Assembly: GCF_009904105.1 (NCBI RefSeq)
Contig: NZ_JAAABJ010000595.1
Coordinates: forward strand, 1-64,000
Reading direction: 5' to 3'
Source: Elizabethkingia argenteiflava
Lineage (GTDB): Bacteria; Bacteroidota; Bacteroidia; Flavobacteriales; Weeksellaceae
DNA: 64,000 nucleotides
Shown here piece by piece: positions 52,157 through 60,765 of the stretch (positions within the stretch are counted from its first letter, which is position 1; the number at the start of each line of letters is the position of its first letter). The position numbers were made by a program, and so were the translations under genes. The notes under the pieces are model-generated. The model did not search any database. It had not been told where the DNA came from and worked only from the letters and a program-made list of their open reading frames with translations.

Positions 52157-52632
52157 TGTTTATTCTGTTTTCTTAGAGATTCGGTTCTATGTCCAAAGTG
52201 TTTTTCTGATATTTCTTTGCAATTTGACTCAAAGGAGGCTAAAGTTTCTGGCGAGCAAGGGATAACCCTTCTCTCTTTCATATTGAAATAAACAACAGTT
52301 GTCCACAGCACACTGTGAATTATTTCATTGCGAGCATCTTTCATTAATATTTCAACAACAGAAGTATATTCATCATGCTGAATAATTTTACTGCTAATAT
52401 TCACGGTTATATTTGGTCTGACTTCTTTTAAATAAGTGATTTGGTTTTGAGTGACCACCCAGGTATTGCCAGTTTGACGGATATGATCTTCATAAGAGTA
52501 TCCGCAAATTTCTTCAAAATGGTCCTCACGAGCATTTAACATATATTCCAAATATTTTGAATTACTGAGATGCCCAATAGGATCACAGTCTGAAAAGCGT
52601 ATTTTGACTTGACTAGTAATTTCCCCTTCCAT
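52141..52632 (-). CDS. Acyl-CoA thioesterase, hotdog family
   Basis: A 163-residue 4HBT-type thioesterase with VKIRFSDCDPIGHLSNSKYLEYM near residue 8, the catalytic-Asp segment of the family, and a C-terminal basic tail (KQNKQWKKY). Substrate unknown. It is the first gene of an operon with rfbD and the exported protein gene, an odd functional mix that may reflect convenience rather than a pathway. Confidence 0.85.
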   Translation of the reverse strand: MEGEITSQVKIRFSDCDPIGHLSNSKYLEYMLNAREDHFEEICGYSYEDHIRQTGNTWVVTQNQITYLKEVRPNITVNISSKIIQHDEYTSVVEILMKDARNEIIHSVLWTTVVYFNMKERRVIPCSPETLASFESNCKEISEKHFGHRTESLRKQNKQWKKY

Positions 52633-52654
52633 AAAGTTTTATTGTTACTGCGTA

Positions 52655-52662
52655 CAAAAATA
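52655..52662 (-). promoter_or_regulatory. -7 box for the thioesterase-rfbD operon
   Basis: Read leftward: TATTTTTG, exact TAnnTTTG, 22 bases before the ATG at 52632. Confidence 0.5.
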
Positions 52663-52664
52663 AC

Positions 52665-52688
52665 AAAACCACCGCAATGGGTGGTTTT
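52665..52688 (-). terminator. Terminator after ompH
   Basis: AAAACCACC pairs with GGTGGTTTT across a six-base loop; read leftward it is followed by a T-rich tract that merges into the next promoter. Confidence 0.75.
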
Positions 52689-52712
52689 ATTTATGAGACT
52701 TTAATAATATAA

Positions 52713-53198
52713 TTAAAGACCTAATTGCTTTTTAACATCAGCAGTTATATCCAATCCTCCTTTGAAGATGAGCGCTTGGGAGTTGGCATCCAAAATATAA
52801 TCTAAGCCTTTTGCCTTGGCTACAGCCGAAATAGCATTGTTCAGCTTTTGATCGATAGGAGCATAAAGCACCTCTTGCTTTTCAGCGACATCCTTCTGAG
52901 CTGCTTGTCCCATTTTTTGGATATTTTCTCCTTCCTTTTGTAGCTCAGCTTCTTTGGCGGCATCTTGTTTGCCTCCTTTTTGGTATTGCTGTACTTTATT
53001 CTGGAAAGCCTGTTGTAATTTAGTGAGCTCCGCTTGTTTCATTTTTCCAAGCGCCTCAAGCTGTTCATTAGCTTTCTTCATTTCAGGCATTACATTGAGA
53101 ATACCTGCTACGTCTGCATGAGCAATTTTCTGAGCTTTGATAACAGTGAAAGACACCATCATGAGTACAGTTGCGAATAATACACTTAATCTTTTCAT
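52713..53198 (-). CDS. OmpH/Skp-family periplasmic chaperone
   Basis: A 161-residue exported protein (signal to about residue 22, VIKAQ) with the long charged coiled-coil middle (about residues 35-110, rich in Lys, Gln, Glu) of Skp, the chaperone that holds unfolded outer-membrane proteins. It ends the uppS-bamA-ompH run. Many Bacteroidota have two tandem copies here; only one is present. Confidence 0.9.
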   Translation of the reverse strand: MKRLSVLFATVLMMVSFTVIKAQKIAHADVAGILNVMPEMKKANEQLEALGKMKQAELTKLQQAFQNKVQQYQKGGKQDAAKEAELQKEGENIQKMGQAAQKDVAEKQEVLYAPIDQKLNNAISAVAKAKGLDYILDANSQALIFKGGLDITADVKKQLGL

Positions 53199-53270
53199 AG
53201 TATGATTTAAAATTTAATTTGTTTTTAATTTAATCTATTATTTTTATCAAAAACTATACCTAAATAGCTT

Positions 53271-55808
53271 TTACAATTGTTGATTCATTAAGAAATGTGT
53301 TTTCCAGCCATTAGGCTCAGTGCCGCCGATCGTCTTATCGAAGCCATAAGCAAAGTCAAACCCAATCAGTCCAAAGGCGCCCATATAGACTCTAATACCA
53401 AATCCTGCAGATCTTTTTAATTGAAAAGGATTATACTGGCTAAAGCCTTGCCATGTATTCCCGCCTTCCAAAAAGGTAAGAGCATATATTTTTGCAGTTT
53501 GTGACATAGATATGGGGTATCTAAGTTCAAAATTTACTCTATTATAAATAGTTCCTCCACCATAAGGCGTTACATCCGAATCGGAGCCTCCTGCGGAAGA
53601 GGCATCTTCATAACCGCGAAGCGGAATCAATTCACGGCCATCAAACCGACCATTGAATAAACCAACGCCTCCCATATAGAATCTTTCAAAAGGGGGAGCT
53701 CCCAATTGCTTATTATAACCGTTTAGAAAGCCCATTTCTAGTGAACTTCTTAATACAAGTTTACCTATGATCTGACTATAAGCATCGGCTTTCATTTTGA
53801 TTTTATAAAACTCTAACCATCTATACTTATTAGCAGCAGACATGCGGTCATAATTCTTGTTCTGGAAAAGAGAATAAGGAGGGGTAAGTTTAGCGGAGAG
53901 TTCAAAATCAGATCCCGAGGTCTTAAAAAACGGATCGGGTCCGGCTGCATTTCTGGACAAACCTATATTCAGAGCAAAGTTATTAGCCTCTCCATTTTTC
54001 AAAGTTTCATTTCCGAACTGAAATGGATAGTTGTCAAATGCATAGCGTTGATAGGATAAACCCGTATATAAAGAGAAATAATCATCCGGCCAGCTTAGTA
54101 ATTGATTTAATCCTGTATTGGCCGAGAAAATGTTCAGCTTTTGGGGCTCTCCATATTCATCCCGATATTTCACCCTAGAGTAGTTAAGACCAACCGAGAG
54201 TGCCGTAGGTTTGGTACCGAATAACCAAGGTTCTGTAAACGATATACTATAGTTTTGAAAATATTGTCCAGCTTGGGCTTGTAAGGAAAGAATTTGTCCA
54301 TCTCCTTGAGGAATAGGGCGGAAGTCCTTAAGTTTAAAGAAATTCTTTAGCGAAAAATTGTTAAACGTCAGCCCTAATGTGCCAATAAAGGAATTTCCAC
54401 CATATCCGGCCTGAAGCTGTACCTGAGAAGAACCTTTCTCTACAAGAGACCAGTGAATGTCTGCCGTATTATCCGTTGGGTTGGGTTTGATATCTTGTCC
54501 GATTTGTTGTGGATCAAAATAAGACATGCCCGCCAAATCAAAGAAAGTTCTTTTAATATTTGCTTTCGAAAATAGGTCGCCTGGGCGTGTTCTGAGCGAT
54601 CTCAATATCACGTGGTCATGAGTGGTCACGTTGCCGCCCCACGTTACGCGATTCCACGTCGCTTTTGTCCCTTCATGAATTCTGACCTCCATATTAATAG
54701 TGTCATTTTTAATCGATTTCTCTACTCCGGTTACATTGGAGAAAAGATAACCGTTATCCATATAAGATGAAGCGATATCCGAATTATCTTCTTTCCCTCC
54801 ATCTTCTCCTATTCTCTTTTTAAATCCTACAGAATCGTAGATATCACCTTTTTTATAGCCTAACAGCTTAGTTAAGGCTTCAGTAGAAAAAACCGTGTTT
54901 CCGACAAAAGTGATGTCTCCGATATAATATTTTTTACCCTCGTCTACTTTAACTTTGATGTTATATCCCTTATTATTACGGTTAACCGAATCAGAGACTA
55001 CTCTCATATCTCTGAATCCTAATGAATTATAGTAATCTACAAGTGTTTTTTTATCCTCTTCATATTTATCTTTAATAAATTTAGAAGGTTTAAAGATACC
55101 TAAGAGAAAGCGCTTTTGCTTGGTGTTCTTAAATCCGTTTCTACGAAGTTTTGCCCCCGAAATACTATTATTACCCTCAAAATCTATACGGTCTATTTTA
55201 ATGCGTTTTCCTCTGGAGATGTCGATGGTCCAGTCTACGAGATTAGAGTCTTTGGCATTGATTTTATCTTCAATACTAATTTTAGCATCTGAGAAACCCT
55301 TAGAGATATATTGTTGTGGAATATTGTATTTAAGGTTTGTCACCAGATTTTCGGTGATCTTTATCCCAGGCTTTAGATTATTATCTTTAATCAGTTTTTC
55401 GTTTTTAGACTTTCCAATTTTGATATCTTTTCCCTTAAATTTTACTTTTCCTAATTCTTTTAAATCCTGGAGTAAAAATCTTAAGGTAACATTTTGGCCT
55501 TCGACACTTTGTACATATACTTCTACTTCAGAAAAAGTTTGCGTATCCCACAGTTTTTTAATGGCACTGCTCAATCTCTGCCCCGGAATCTCAATAGGTT
55601 CCCCTTTGGAAAGGCCGGTAAAGCGCAAAATTTGTTCTGTCGTATATTTTTTAACACCATCAATTACAATGTCTTTTAAAATATAAGAGGGTTCGGTTTC
55701 TTGTGGGTTAGCAGCTTCGCTTTCCCGAGGAGTCTGTGGGGGGCTGACCTGACCATAAAAATGAGCTGATGCGATGAAAAGAAATATCGGTAAGGATCTA
55801 AACTTCAT
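53271..55808 (-). CDS. bamA: Outer membrane protein assembly factor BamA
   Basis: BamA inserts beta-barrel proteins into the outer membrane. The 845-residue protein has a signal peptide (to about residue 20), POTRA repeats (about 40-460, starting ILKDIVIDGVKKYTTEQIL), and a C-terminal barrel (about 470-845) with the L6-type VRGYE-like motif IPLRGYED near 738. It is downstream of uppS (29-base gap) and upstream of ompH, a standard envelope-biogenesis cluster. Confidence 0.96.
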   Translation of the reverse strand: MKFRSLPIFLFIASAHFYGQVSPPQTPRESEAANPQETEPSYILKDIVIDGVKKYTTEQILRFTGLSKGEPIEIPGQRLSSAIKKLWDTQTFSEVEVYVQSVEGQNVTLRFLLQDLKELGKVKFKGKDIKIGKSKNEKLIKDNNLKPGIKITENLVTNLKYNIPQQYISKGFSDAKISIEDKINAKDSNLVDWTIDISRGKRIKIDRIDFEGNNSISGAKLRRNGFKNTKQKRFLLGIFKPSKFIKDKYEEDKKTLVDYYNSLGFRDMRVVSDSVNRNNKGYNIKVKVDEGKKYYIGDITFVGNTVFSTEALTKLLGYKKGDIYDSVGFKKRIGEDGGKEDNSDIASSYMDNGYLFSNVTGVEKSIKNDTINMEVRIHEGTKATWNRVTWGGNVTTHDHVILRSLRTRPGDLFSKANIKRTFFDLAGMSYFDPQQIGQDIKPNPTDNTADIHWSLVEKGSSQVQLQAGYGGNSFIGTLGLTFNNFSLKNFFKLKDFRPIPQGDGQILSLQAQAGQYFQNYSISFTEPWLFGTKPTALSVGLNYSRVKYRDEYGEPQKLNIFSANTGLNQLLSWPDDYFSLYTGLSYQRYAFDNYPFQFGNETLKNGEANNFALNIGLSRNAAGPDPFFKTSGSDFELSAKLTPPYSLFQNKNYDRMSAANKYRWLEFYKIKMKADAYSQIIGKLVLRSSLEMGFLNGYNKQLGAPPFERFYMGGVGLFNGRFDGRELIPLRGYEDASSAGGSDSDVTPYGGGTIYNRVNFELRYPISMSQTAKIYALTFLEGGNTWQGFSQYNPFQLKRSAGFGIRVYMGAFGLIGFDFAYGFDKTIGGTEPNGWKTHFLMNQQL

Positions 55809-55837
55809 TGGTTGTGTGTCTTTTCTTTTTTATGTAT

Positions 55838-56593
55838 TTAAGCTTTCTTAGCTTCTATTTGTTCACTTATCTTGCCATATCGGCGTTCTTTCTCCTGATA
55901 TTGAATAATACAGTTAAAGAAGTCTTTTTTTGTAAAATCTGGCCATAAAATATCCAGGAATTGTAGTTCGGCATAGGCGATTTGCCAGAGTAAAAAGTTG
56001 CTAATACGAACCTCTCCGCTGGTCCTTATCATAAGATCTACAGGGGGGATATCTTTTGTATAAAGATGATCTTCAAATAACGAATGATCAATATCTTCAA
56101 TATTTAATTCACCATTTTTAACATCTTTTGCAATAGATTGAACCGCTTGAATAATTTCAGCTTGTGCTCCATAGTTGAGCGCCAATATTAAATTACCGCC
56201 TGTATTGTTTCGGGTTAAATCCATAATATGGTATAACTGTTCTTTTACGATGGGAGGCATTTTGTTAATGTCACCGATAATTCTAAGCCGCAATCCTTTG
56301 GTGTATAAATCATCTGCTTCTTCGGTTAAAGTTTCAGCCAGAAGCTGCATTAAAGTAGCCACTTCGTCTTGAGGGCGTTTCCAGTTTTCGGTAGAAAAGG
56401 TATAAAGTGTTAAATATGGGATTTGAATTTCTTGACAAGCATACACTACATCTCTAACAGCCTGAATACCATTTCTGTGCCCATAGGTTCTCTCTTCACC
56501 CCGAGATTTCGCCCACCGTCCATTTCCGTCCATTATAATGGCAACATGTTTTGGTAGTGCGTTTTTATTAATTTTTGACTTCAATTCTTTCAT
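55838..56593 (-). CDS. uppS: Isoprenyl transferase (undecaprenyl diphosphate synthase)
   Basis: UppS makes the C55 polyprenyl diphosphate that carries cell-wall and lipopolysaccharide intermediates. The 251-residue cis-prenyltransferase has AIIMDGNGRWAKSRG near residue 18 (with the catalytic Asp), YGHRNGIQAVRDV, LYTFSTENWKRP near 70, and the MIRTSGEVRISNFLLWQ diphosphate-site segment near 193. Usual length, ATG start. First gene of the bamA-ompH operon. Confidence 0.96.
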   Translation of the reverse strand: MKELKSKINKNALPKHVAIIMDGNGRWAKSRGEERTYGHRNGIQAVRDVVYACQEIQIPYLTLYTFSTENWKRPQDEVATLMQLLAETLTEEADDLYTKGLRLRIIGDINKMPPIVKEQLYHIMDLTRNNTGGNLILALNYGAQAEIIQAVQSIAKDVKNGELNIEDIDHSLFEDHLYTKDIPPVDLMIRTSGEVRISNFLLWQIAYAELQFLDILWPDFTKKDFFNCIIQYQEKERRYGKISEQIEAKKA

Positions 56594-56926
56594 AGCATGA
56601 ATGGCTGCGTTAAAGCAAAATAGGGCTAAGATTACAGAGATATTTAAGAGATGAGAAAAAGGAGGCCCCGGGCTGTCCGTATTTCGCTATCCTTATAAAA
56701 GGACTCAAGTGGAGAGAAAAAAAAATATCTTGTCGTTTCATTCTGTTATTTTCATTCCGTAGAATAATTGCTCAATTATTTAGTGGTACAAATATAAAAC
56801 AAATTTATATTAGGAATGTTCATAATGTTTCGTTAAATAATCCTTTAATTTTCAGGAATTATTAACGGTTTTTTAGAAAAAAAATCAGGCTTCATGACAA
56901 AACACATGCTACTATACAAAACCCTA
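56594..56926. other. Intergenic stretch, uppS leader with a GC-rich block
   Basis: Leftward -7-type matches lie at 56800-56807 (TAAATTTG) and 56789-56796 (TATATTTG), so the uppS transcript may carry a leader of about 190 bases. Within it, 56661-56710 is a GC-rich block (GGAGGCCCCGGGCTGTCC and onward) unlike its AT-rich surroundings, which ends at CCTTATAAAAGG. No gene is seen. Confidence 0.45.
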
Positions 56927-58006
56927 TTATACTTCGAATTTCAACAATCTGCTGCTAAGGTATCCTAATTTTCCCTGTTCAAAATCTAATTTTGAACAGG
57001 GAAGACATTCTGTAATATTATTGCTTTTACCAAAATACCATAAATTGCTGAAGGTATCACGTTTAAACGCTACTTCTCGATCATCTATTATCACCCAGAA
57101 TGTTTCGTATTGTCTTTCCTTAGGATGGCTTCTTTGGATATTAATCCCCTCTAATAGGTACCAGATCATTTGAGCCAAAAGTTGATGATTGAGAAGATGC
57201 CTAGAATGGGATTGATAATTGAAGATGCCTATGGATTTTAAGTTTTCAGACAATCCTGCTTCCTTCATATAGGCGCAAATTTCTCTCCTATTTAGCCCAT
57301 TGACCTGAGGGTGTAGTGAAAAAGCATCTGTTAGGCTTTCCACAGCATCACAATTAATACTCACCAAGTCTGCTCTTCGAAAATAGGGTTCTATAGTTTC
57401 GGGCGATTTCATCATTTCCGCTAGCCGTATGATATCGAAGTTTACTTCGCTCATTAAATGCAGAGCATCCAACTCATTAGCGTGTTTTTGGAAACCTAAG
57501 TGATGGTATTTTCCGATAGGATTAGCTTCGGTACTTAGAATTTTAGATAAAAAATTTTTTTCACATAATGGGGTGTCCGGATTTTCTAGACTTAAGATAT
57601 GATTAATCTGTACATACGTCAGATTCTTGTAGATATGGTTGATGGCTGAAAAAAGAGAATAAGCAAGATCGTTAGAACCTCCAATTACAATAGGGAGTAT
57701 TTGTTTACGCAAACAGAAAGTCAATAATTCTTGTAAAGCACAGTGGGTATCTTCGGGAGTTTTTCCGGAGATAAAGTCTCCTAAATCAGCAATGGGAATT
57801 TTCCAGTCCTGCTTAGAAAGTTTATAGAGTTCCGATCTGATTTTTGTATAGTTTTTAGGAATAGCTGTTCCTTGCGCACCTCTTTCGTCTGAACAAAATA
57901 TAAGGGCGATACCACCTTCTTTTATCTCTGGCTTGATGACCGCTCCTAATTGCCATTTTTCAGCATGTAATTTAGGAGCGGGGATCAGGAGGTCTTCAAT
58001 ATTCAT
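56927..58006 (-). CDS. Arginase/formimidoylglutamase-family protein with degenerate metal site
   Basis: A 359-residue protein with the ureohydrolase fold pattern of a Bacteroidota group often annotated as formimidoylglutamase. The metal-binding motifs of true arginases are not kept: the GGxHx position reads IGGSNDLAYS near 119, the DAHxD position reads VQINHILSLENP near 137, and the SxDxDxxDP position reads VSINCDAVESLTD near 215. It is therefore probably not a manganese hydrolase, and the reaction is open. It follows topA by nine bases and is probably co-transcribed with it. Confidence 0.75.
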   Translation of the reverse strand: MNIEDLLIPAPKLHAEKWQLGAVIKPEIKEGGIALIFCSDERGAQGTAIPKNYTKIRSELYKLSKQDWKIPIADLGDFISGKTPEDTHCALQELLTFCLRKQILPIVIGGSNDLAYSLFSAINHIYKNLTYVQINHILSLENPDTPLCEKNFLSKILSTEANPIGKYHHLGFQKHANELDALHLMSEVNFDIIRLAEMMKSPETIEPYFRRADLVSINCDAVESLTDAFSLHPQVNGLNRREICAYMKEAGLSENLKSIGIFNYQSHSRHLLNHQLLAQMIWYLLEGINIQRSHPKERQYETFWVIIDDREVAFKRDTFSNLWYFGKSNNITECLPCSKLDFEQGKLGYLSSRLLKFEV

Positions 58007-58015
58007 AAACGAAGT

Positions 58016-60526
58016 CTATTTTTTTTTAGTAGTCTTCTTTTTTGCTTTTTCTTTAAAAGCGGTTTCGTCTTGGTCTATAATCCATTTTTTCACCTCATCA
58101 GCAGAAACTTCTTTAAGTTCTTGTGGTGTATACTTCTCCCCCTTGTCTGTTAGAGGTATTTTCAGCATTTTTTTACCAAAGCGTATAAAGGGACCCCACC
58201 TACCGTTTTCTAGAGAAAATTTTTGATCGGTCCACTGTTGTATATATCGATTGGCCTCTTTTTCTAATTTAGCTTCGATGAGTTCCTGGATATCGCTTTG
58301 AGAAAGCTTGTCGAAATCATATTTTTTGGGAACATTTACAAAAAGATTGGTGTATTTTATAAAAGGTCCAAATCTACCCACTCCTTTCGTTACAGGTTCT
58401 CCTTTATAAGTTGCAATCGGCGCATCGGCCTTTTTCTTTTCCTCTATAATTTCAAGAGCACGCCCATTATCTACGGATAAGGGGTCTTCATTTTTCGGAA
58501 GACTAATGTAAATATCTCCCCATTTAATATAAGGGCCAAAACGGCCTACTCCTACTAGTACTTCTTTACCTTCATAATCATTAAGCGAAAAAGGAATCTT
58601 AAATAGTTCCAAAGCTTCTTCTAAGGTAATGCTAGCAATATTCTGGTGGGGTAAAAGGGAAGCAAAGACAGGCTTTTCATCATCATCAGCTTCTCCAATT
58701 TGAATCATAGCACCAAAGCGACCTATTCTGGCATGTACATTTTTACCGGTTTTAGGATCGCTACCTAAAATACGATCTCCTGTAGCGCGCTCCGCATGTT
58801 CTTCTACATTTTCAATAGTGGGATGAAATTTCTCATAGAACTGCGCCATGACTTCTTTCCATGAACTGTTGCCCTCTGCTATGATATCGAAAGCTTCTTC
58901 CACACGGGCAGTAAATCCGTAATCCAAAACTTCATTAAAATTATTCACAAGGAAGTCGTTCACTACGATACCGATATCCGTCGGTAAAAACTTATTTTTA
59001 TCAAAGCCATACTTTTCAATGCGCTTTTCCTTTTTTAGAGAAGAACTTAGGGTAATCTGGAGAATTTCCCGCTCCTTAGCAGCTACTTCTCTTTTCTCAA
59101 CATATTCACGATTCTGAATCGTCTGAATGGTCGGAGCATAGGTAGAGGGTCTCCCTATACCTAATTCTTCTAATTTTTTCACCAAGGCTGCTTCCGTATA
59201 GCGTGCGGCTGCTTTTGTAAATTTTTCAGTAGCCGTAATTTCTTTATAATGAAGCATTTCACCGATATTAACTTTTGGTAAAATTTTGTTGTGGCTGTCA
59301 TTTTCCTCTTCTTCATTCTTAGTAATGCCATAGACCCTTAGGAAGCCATCAAAAACAATTACTTCCCCTGCCGCTTCAAAATTTTGAGAAAGCTTAGAAT
59401 TACCGATTTCAATAAGGGTTTTTTCAATTTTTGCAGGAGCCATCTGGCTAGCCATGGTTCTCTTATAAATCAGTTGGTAGAGTTTATTTAACTGAACATC
59501 ACCAAGGCTTTTTAGTCTAAAATCAGTAGGGCGAATAGCTTCATGGGCTTCTTGGGCGGATGTGTTTTTGGTGGTATAATTTTTTGGGGTAGAATATTCT
59601 TCGCCGAACTCCTTTATAATAGAGTCTTTTGCTGAAGCGATAGCTTCCTGGGAAAGGTTAACACTATCGGTTCTCATATAGGTGATATAGCCTTCTTCGT
59701 AAAGGCGTTGAGCGATGCGCATGGTGGTCGTTACAGAGTAGCCCAATCGGTTTGAAGCTTCTTGTTGCAATGTAGAGGTGGTAAAAGGAGCAGATGCTGA
59801 ACGTTGTCCTGGTTTTTTTTCAATATTTAGGACTTTAAATTCATTTTTACTACATAGATTTAAATAATCTTCTGCCTCTTGTTCGGTAGCAAAATCTTTT
59901 TTTAATTTTGCCGAAAGTTCTTTTTCCTCTTTATTGAAAAAGAGTCCCTCTACCCGGTACGAATGTTTCGGCTCAAAAGACTGAATTTCTTTTTCGCGCT
60001 CTACCACTAAGCGAACAGCCACAGACTGTACGCGTCCTGCAGAAAGGCCTGTCTTTACTTTTTTCCAGAGTACTGGCGACATTTCAAATCCTACGATTCT
60101 GTCGAGTACTCTTCTTGCCTGTTGAGCATTCACCAGATTTTCATCTATTTTTCTCGGGTTTTCTACCGCTTTGAGAATAGCATTTTTAGTGATTTCATGA
60201 AAGACGATTCTTTTCGTCTGGTCTTCTTTTAATTTTAGTTCTTCTGCGAGATGCCAGGCGATGGCTTCTCCTTCGCGATCTTCATCCGAAGCCAGCCATA
60301 CTATTTCAGCTTTCTTGGCACGAGCTTTCAGATCGGACACTAATTTTTTCTTATCGGAAGGGACTTCATAATCGGGAGTAAAGGTTTCAAGGTTGATACC
60401 CATGCCTTTTTTCGGGAGGTCACGAATGTGCCCCATGCTGGAGGTCACTTCAAAATCGTTACCGAGATATTTTTGTATGGTCTTAGCCTTCGCTGGGGAT
60501 TCCACAATTACGAGATTTTTCGACAT
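58016..60526 (-). CDS. topA: DNA topoisomerase I
   Basis: TopA relaxes negative supercoils by single-strand passage. The 836-residue type IA enzyme has the Toprim domain (VIVESPAKAKTIQKYL at the N-terminus; ASDEDREGEAIAWHL near 112), the active-site Tyr in EGYITYMRTDSVNLS near 290, and HEAIRPT near 335. The C-terminus has no cysteine zinc ribbons but at least four GRxGPxI-type repeats (GRFGAMIQIG, GRFGPYIKWG, GRFGPFIKYT, GRWGPFIRFG) and ends in a Lys-rich tail. Confidence 0.97.
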   Translation of the reverse strand: MSKNLVIVESPAKAKTIQKYLGNDFEVTSSMGHIRDLPKKGMGINLETFTPDYEVPSDKKKLVSDLKARAKKAEIVWLASDEDREGEAIAWHLAEELKLKEDQTKRIVFHEITKNAILKAVENPRKIDENLVNAQQARRVLDRIVGFEMSPVLWKKVKTGLSAGRVQSVAVRLVVEREKEIQSFEPKHSYRVEGLFFNKEEKELSAKLKKDFATEQEAEDYLNLCSKNEFKVLNIEKKPGQRSASAPFTTSTLQQEASNRLGYSVTTTMRIAQRLYEEGYITYMRTDSVNLSQEAIASAKDSIIKEFGEEYSTPKNYTTKNTSAQEAHEAIRPTDFRLKSLGDVQLNKLYQLIYKRTMASQMAPAKIEKTLIEIGNSKLSQNFEAAGEVIVFDGFLRVYGITKNEEEENDSHNKILPKVNIGEMLHYKEITATEKFTKAAARYTEAALVKKLEELGIGRPSTYAPTIQTIQNREYVEKREVAAKEREILQITLSSSLKKEKRIEKYGFDKNKFLPTDIGIVVNDFLVNNFNEVLDYGFTARVEEAFDIIAEGNSSWKEVMAQFYEKFHPTIENVEEHAERATGDRILGSDPKTGKNVHARIGRFGAMIQIGEADDDEKPVFASLLPHQNIASITLEEALELFKIPFSLNDYEGKEVLVGVGRFGPYIKWGDIYISLPKNEDPLSVDNGRALEIIEEKKKADAPIATYKGEPVTKGVGRFGPFIKYTNLFVNVPKKYDFDKLSQSDIQELIEAKLEKEANRYIQQWTDQKFSLENGRWGPFIRFGKKMLKIPLTDKGEKYTPQELKEVSADEVKKWIIDQDETAFKEKAKKKTTKKK

Positions 60527-60539
60527 AGAGAATTTTTTG

Positions 60540-60547
60540 CAAAATTA
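60540..60547 (-). promoter_or_regulatory. -7 box for topA
   Basis: Read leftward: TAATTTTG, exact TAnnTTTG, 13 bases before the topA ATG, so the leader is short. Confidence 0.55.
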
Positions 60548-60765
60548 GGATTTATTTTGAAAATGCGATTTTCCTTTTGCTCGCAAATTTTACAGTATAC
60601 TATCTCAATGCTGAATTATTAATTTTTCAAAAAAGAGACTGTATTATTTAAAAGCTTAAAATTCAATAGATTTATATAGAATCAGGCTAGGGCTTTTTCC
60701 ACATTTTTTTTTATATTCGCAATCTTAAATTTATAACAAGGACAAAAAATATTTTTTATCGTCAC

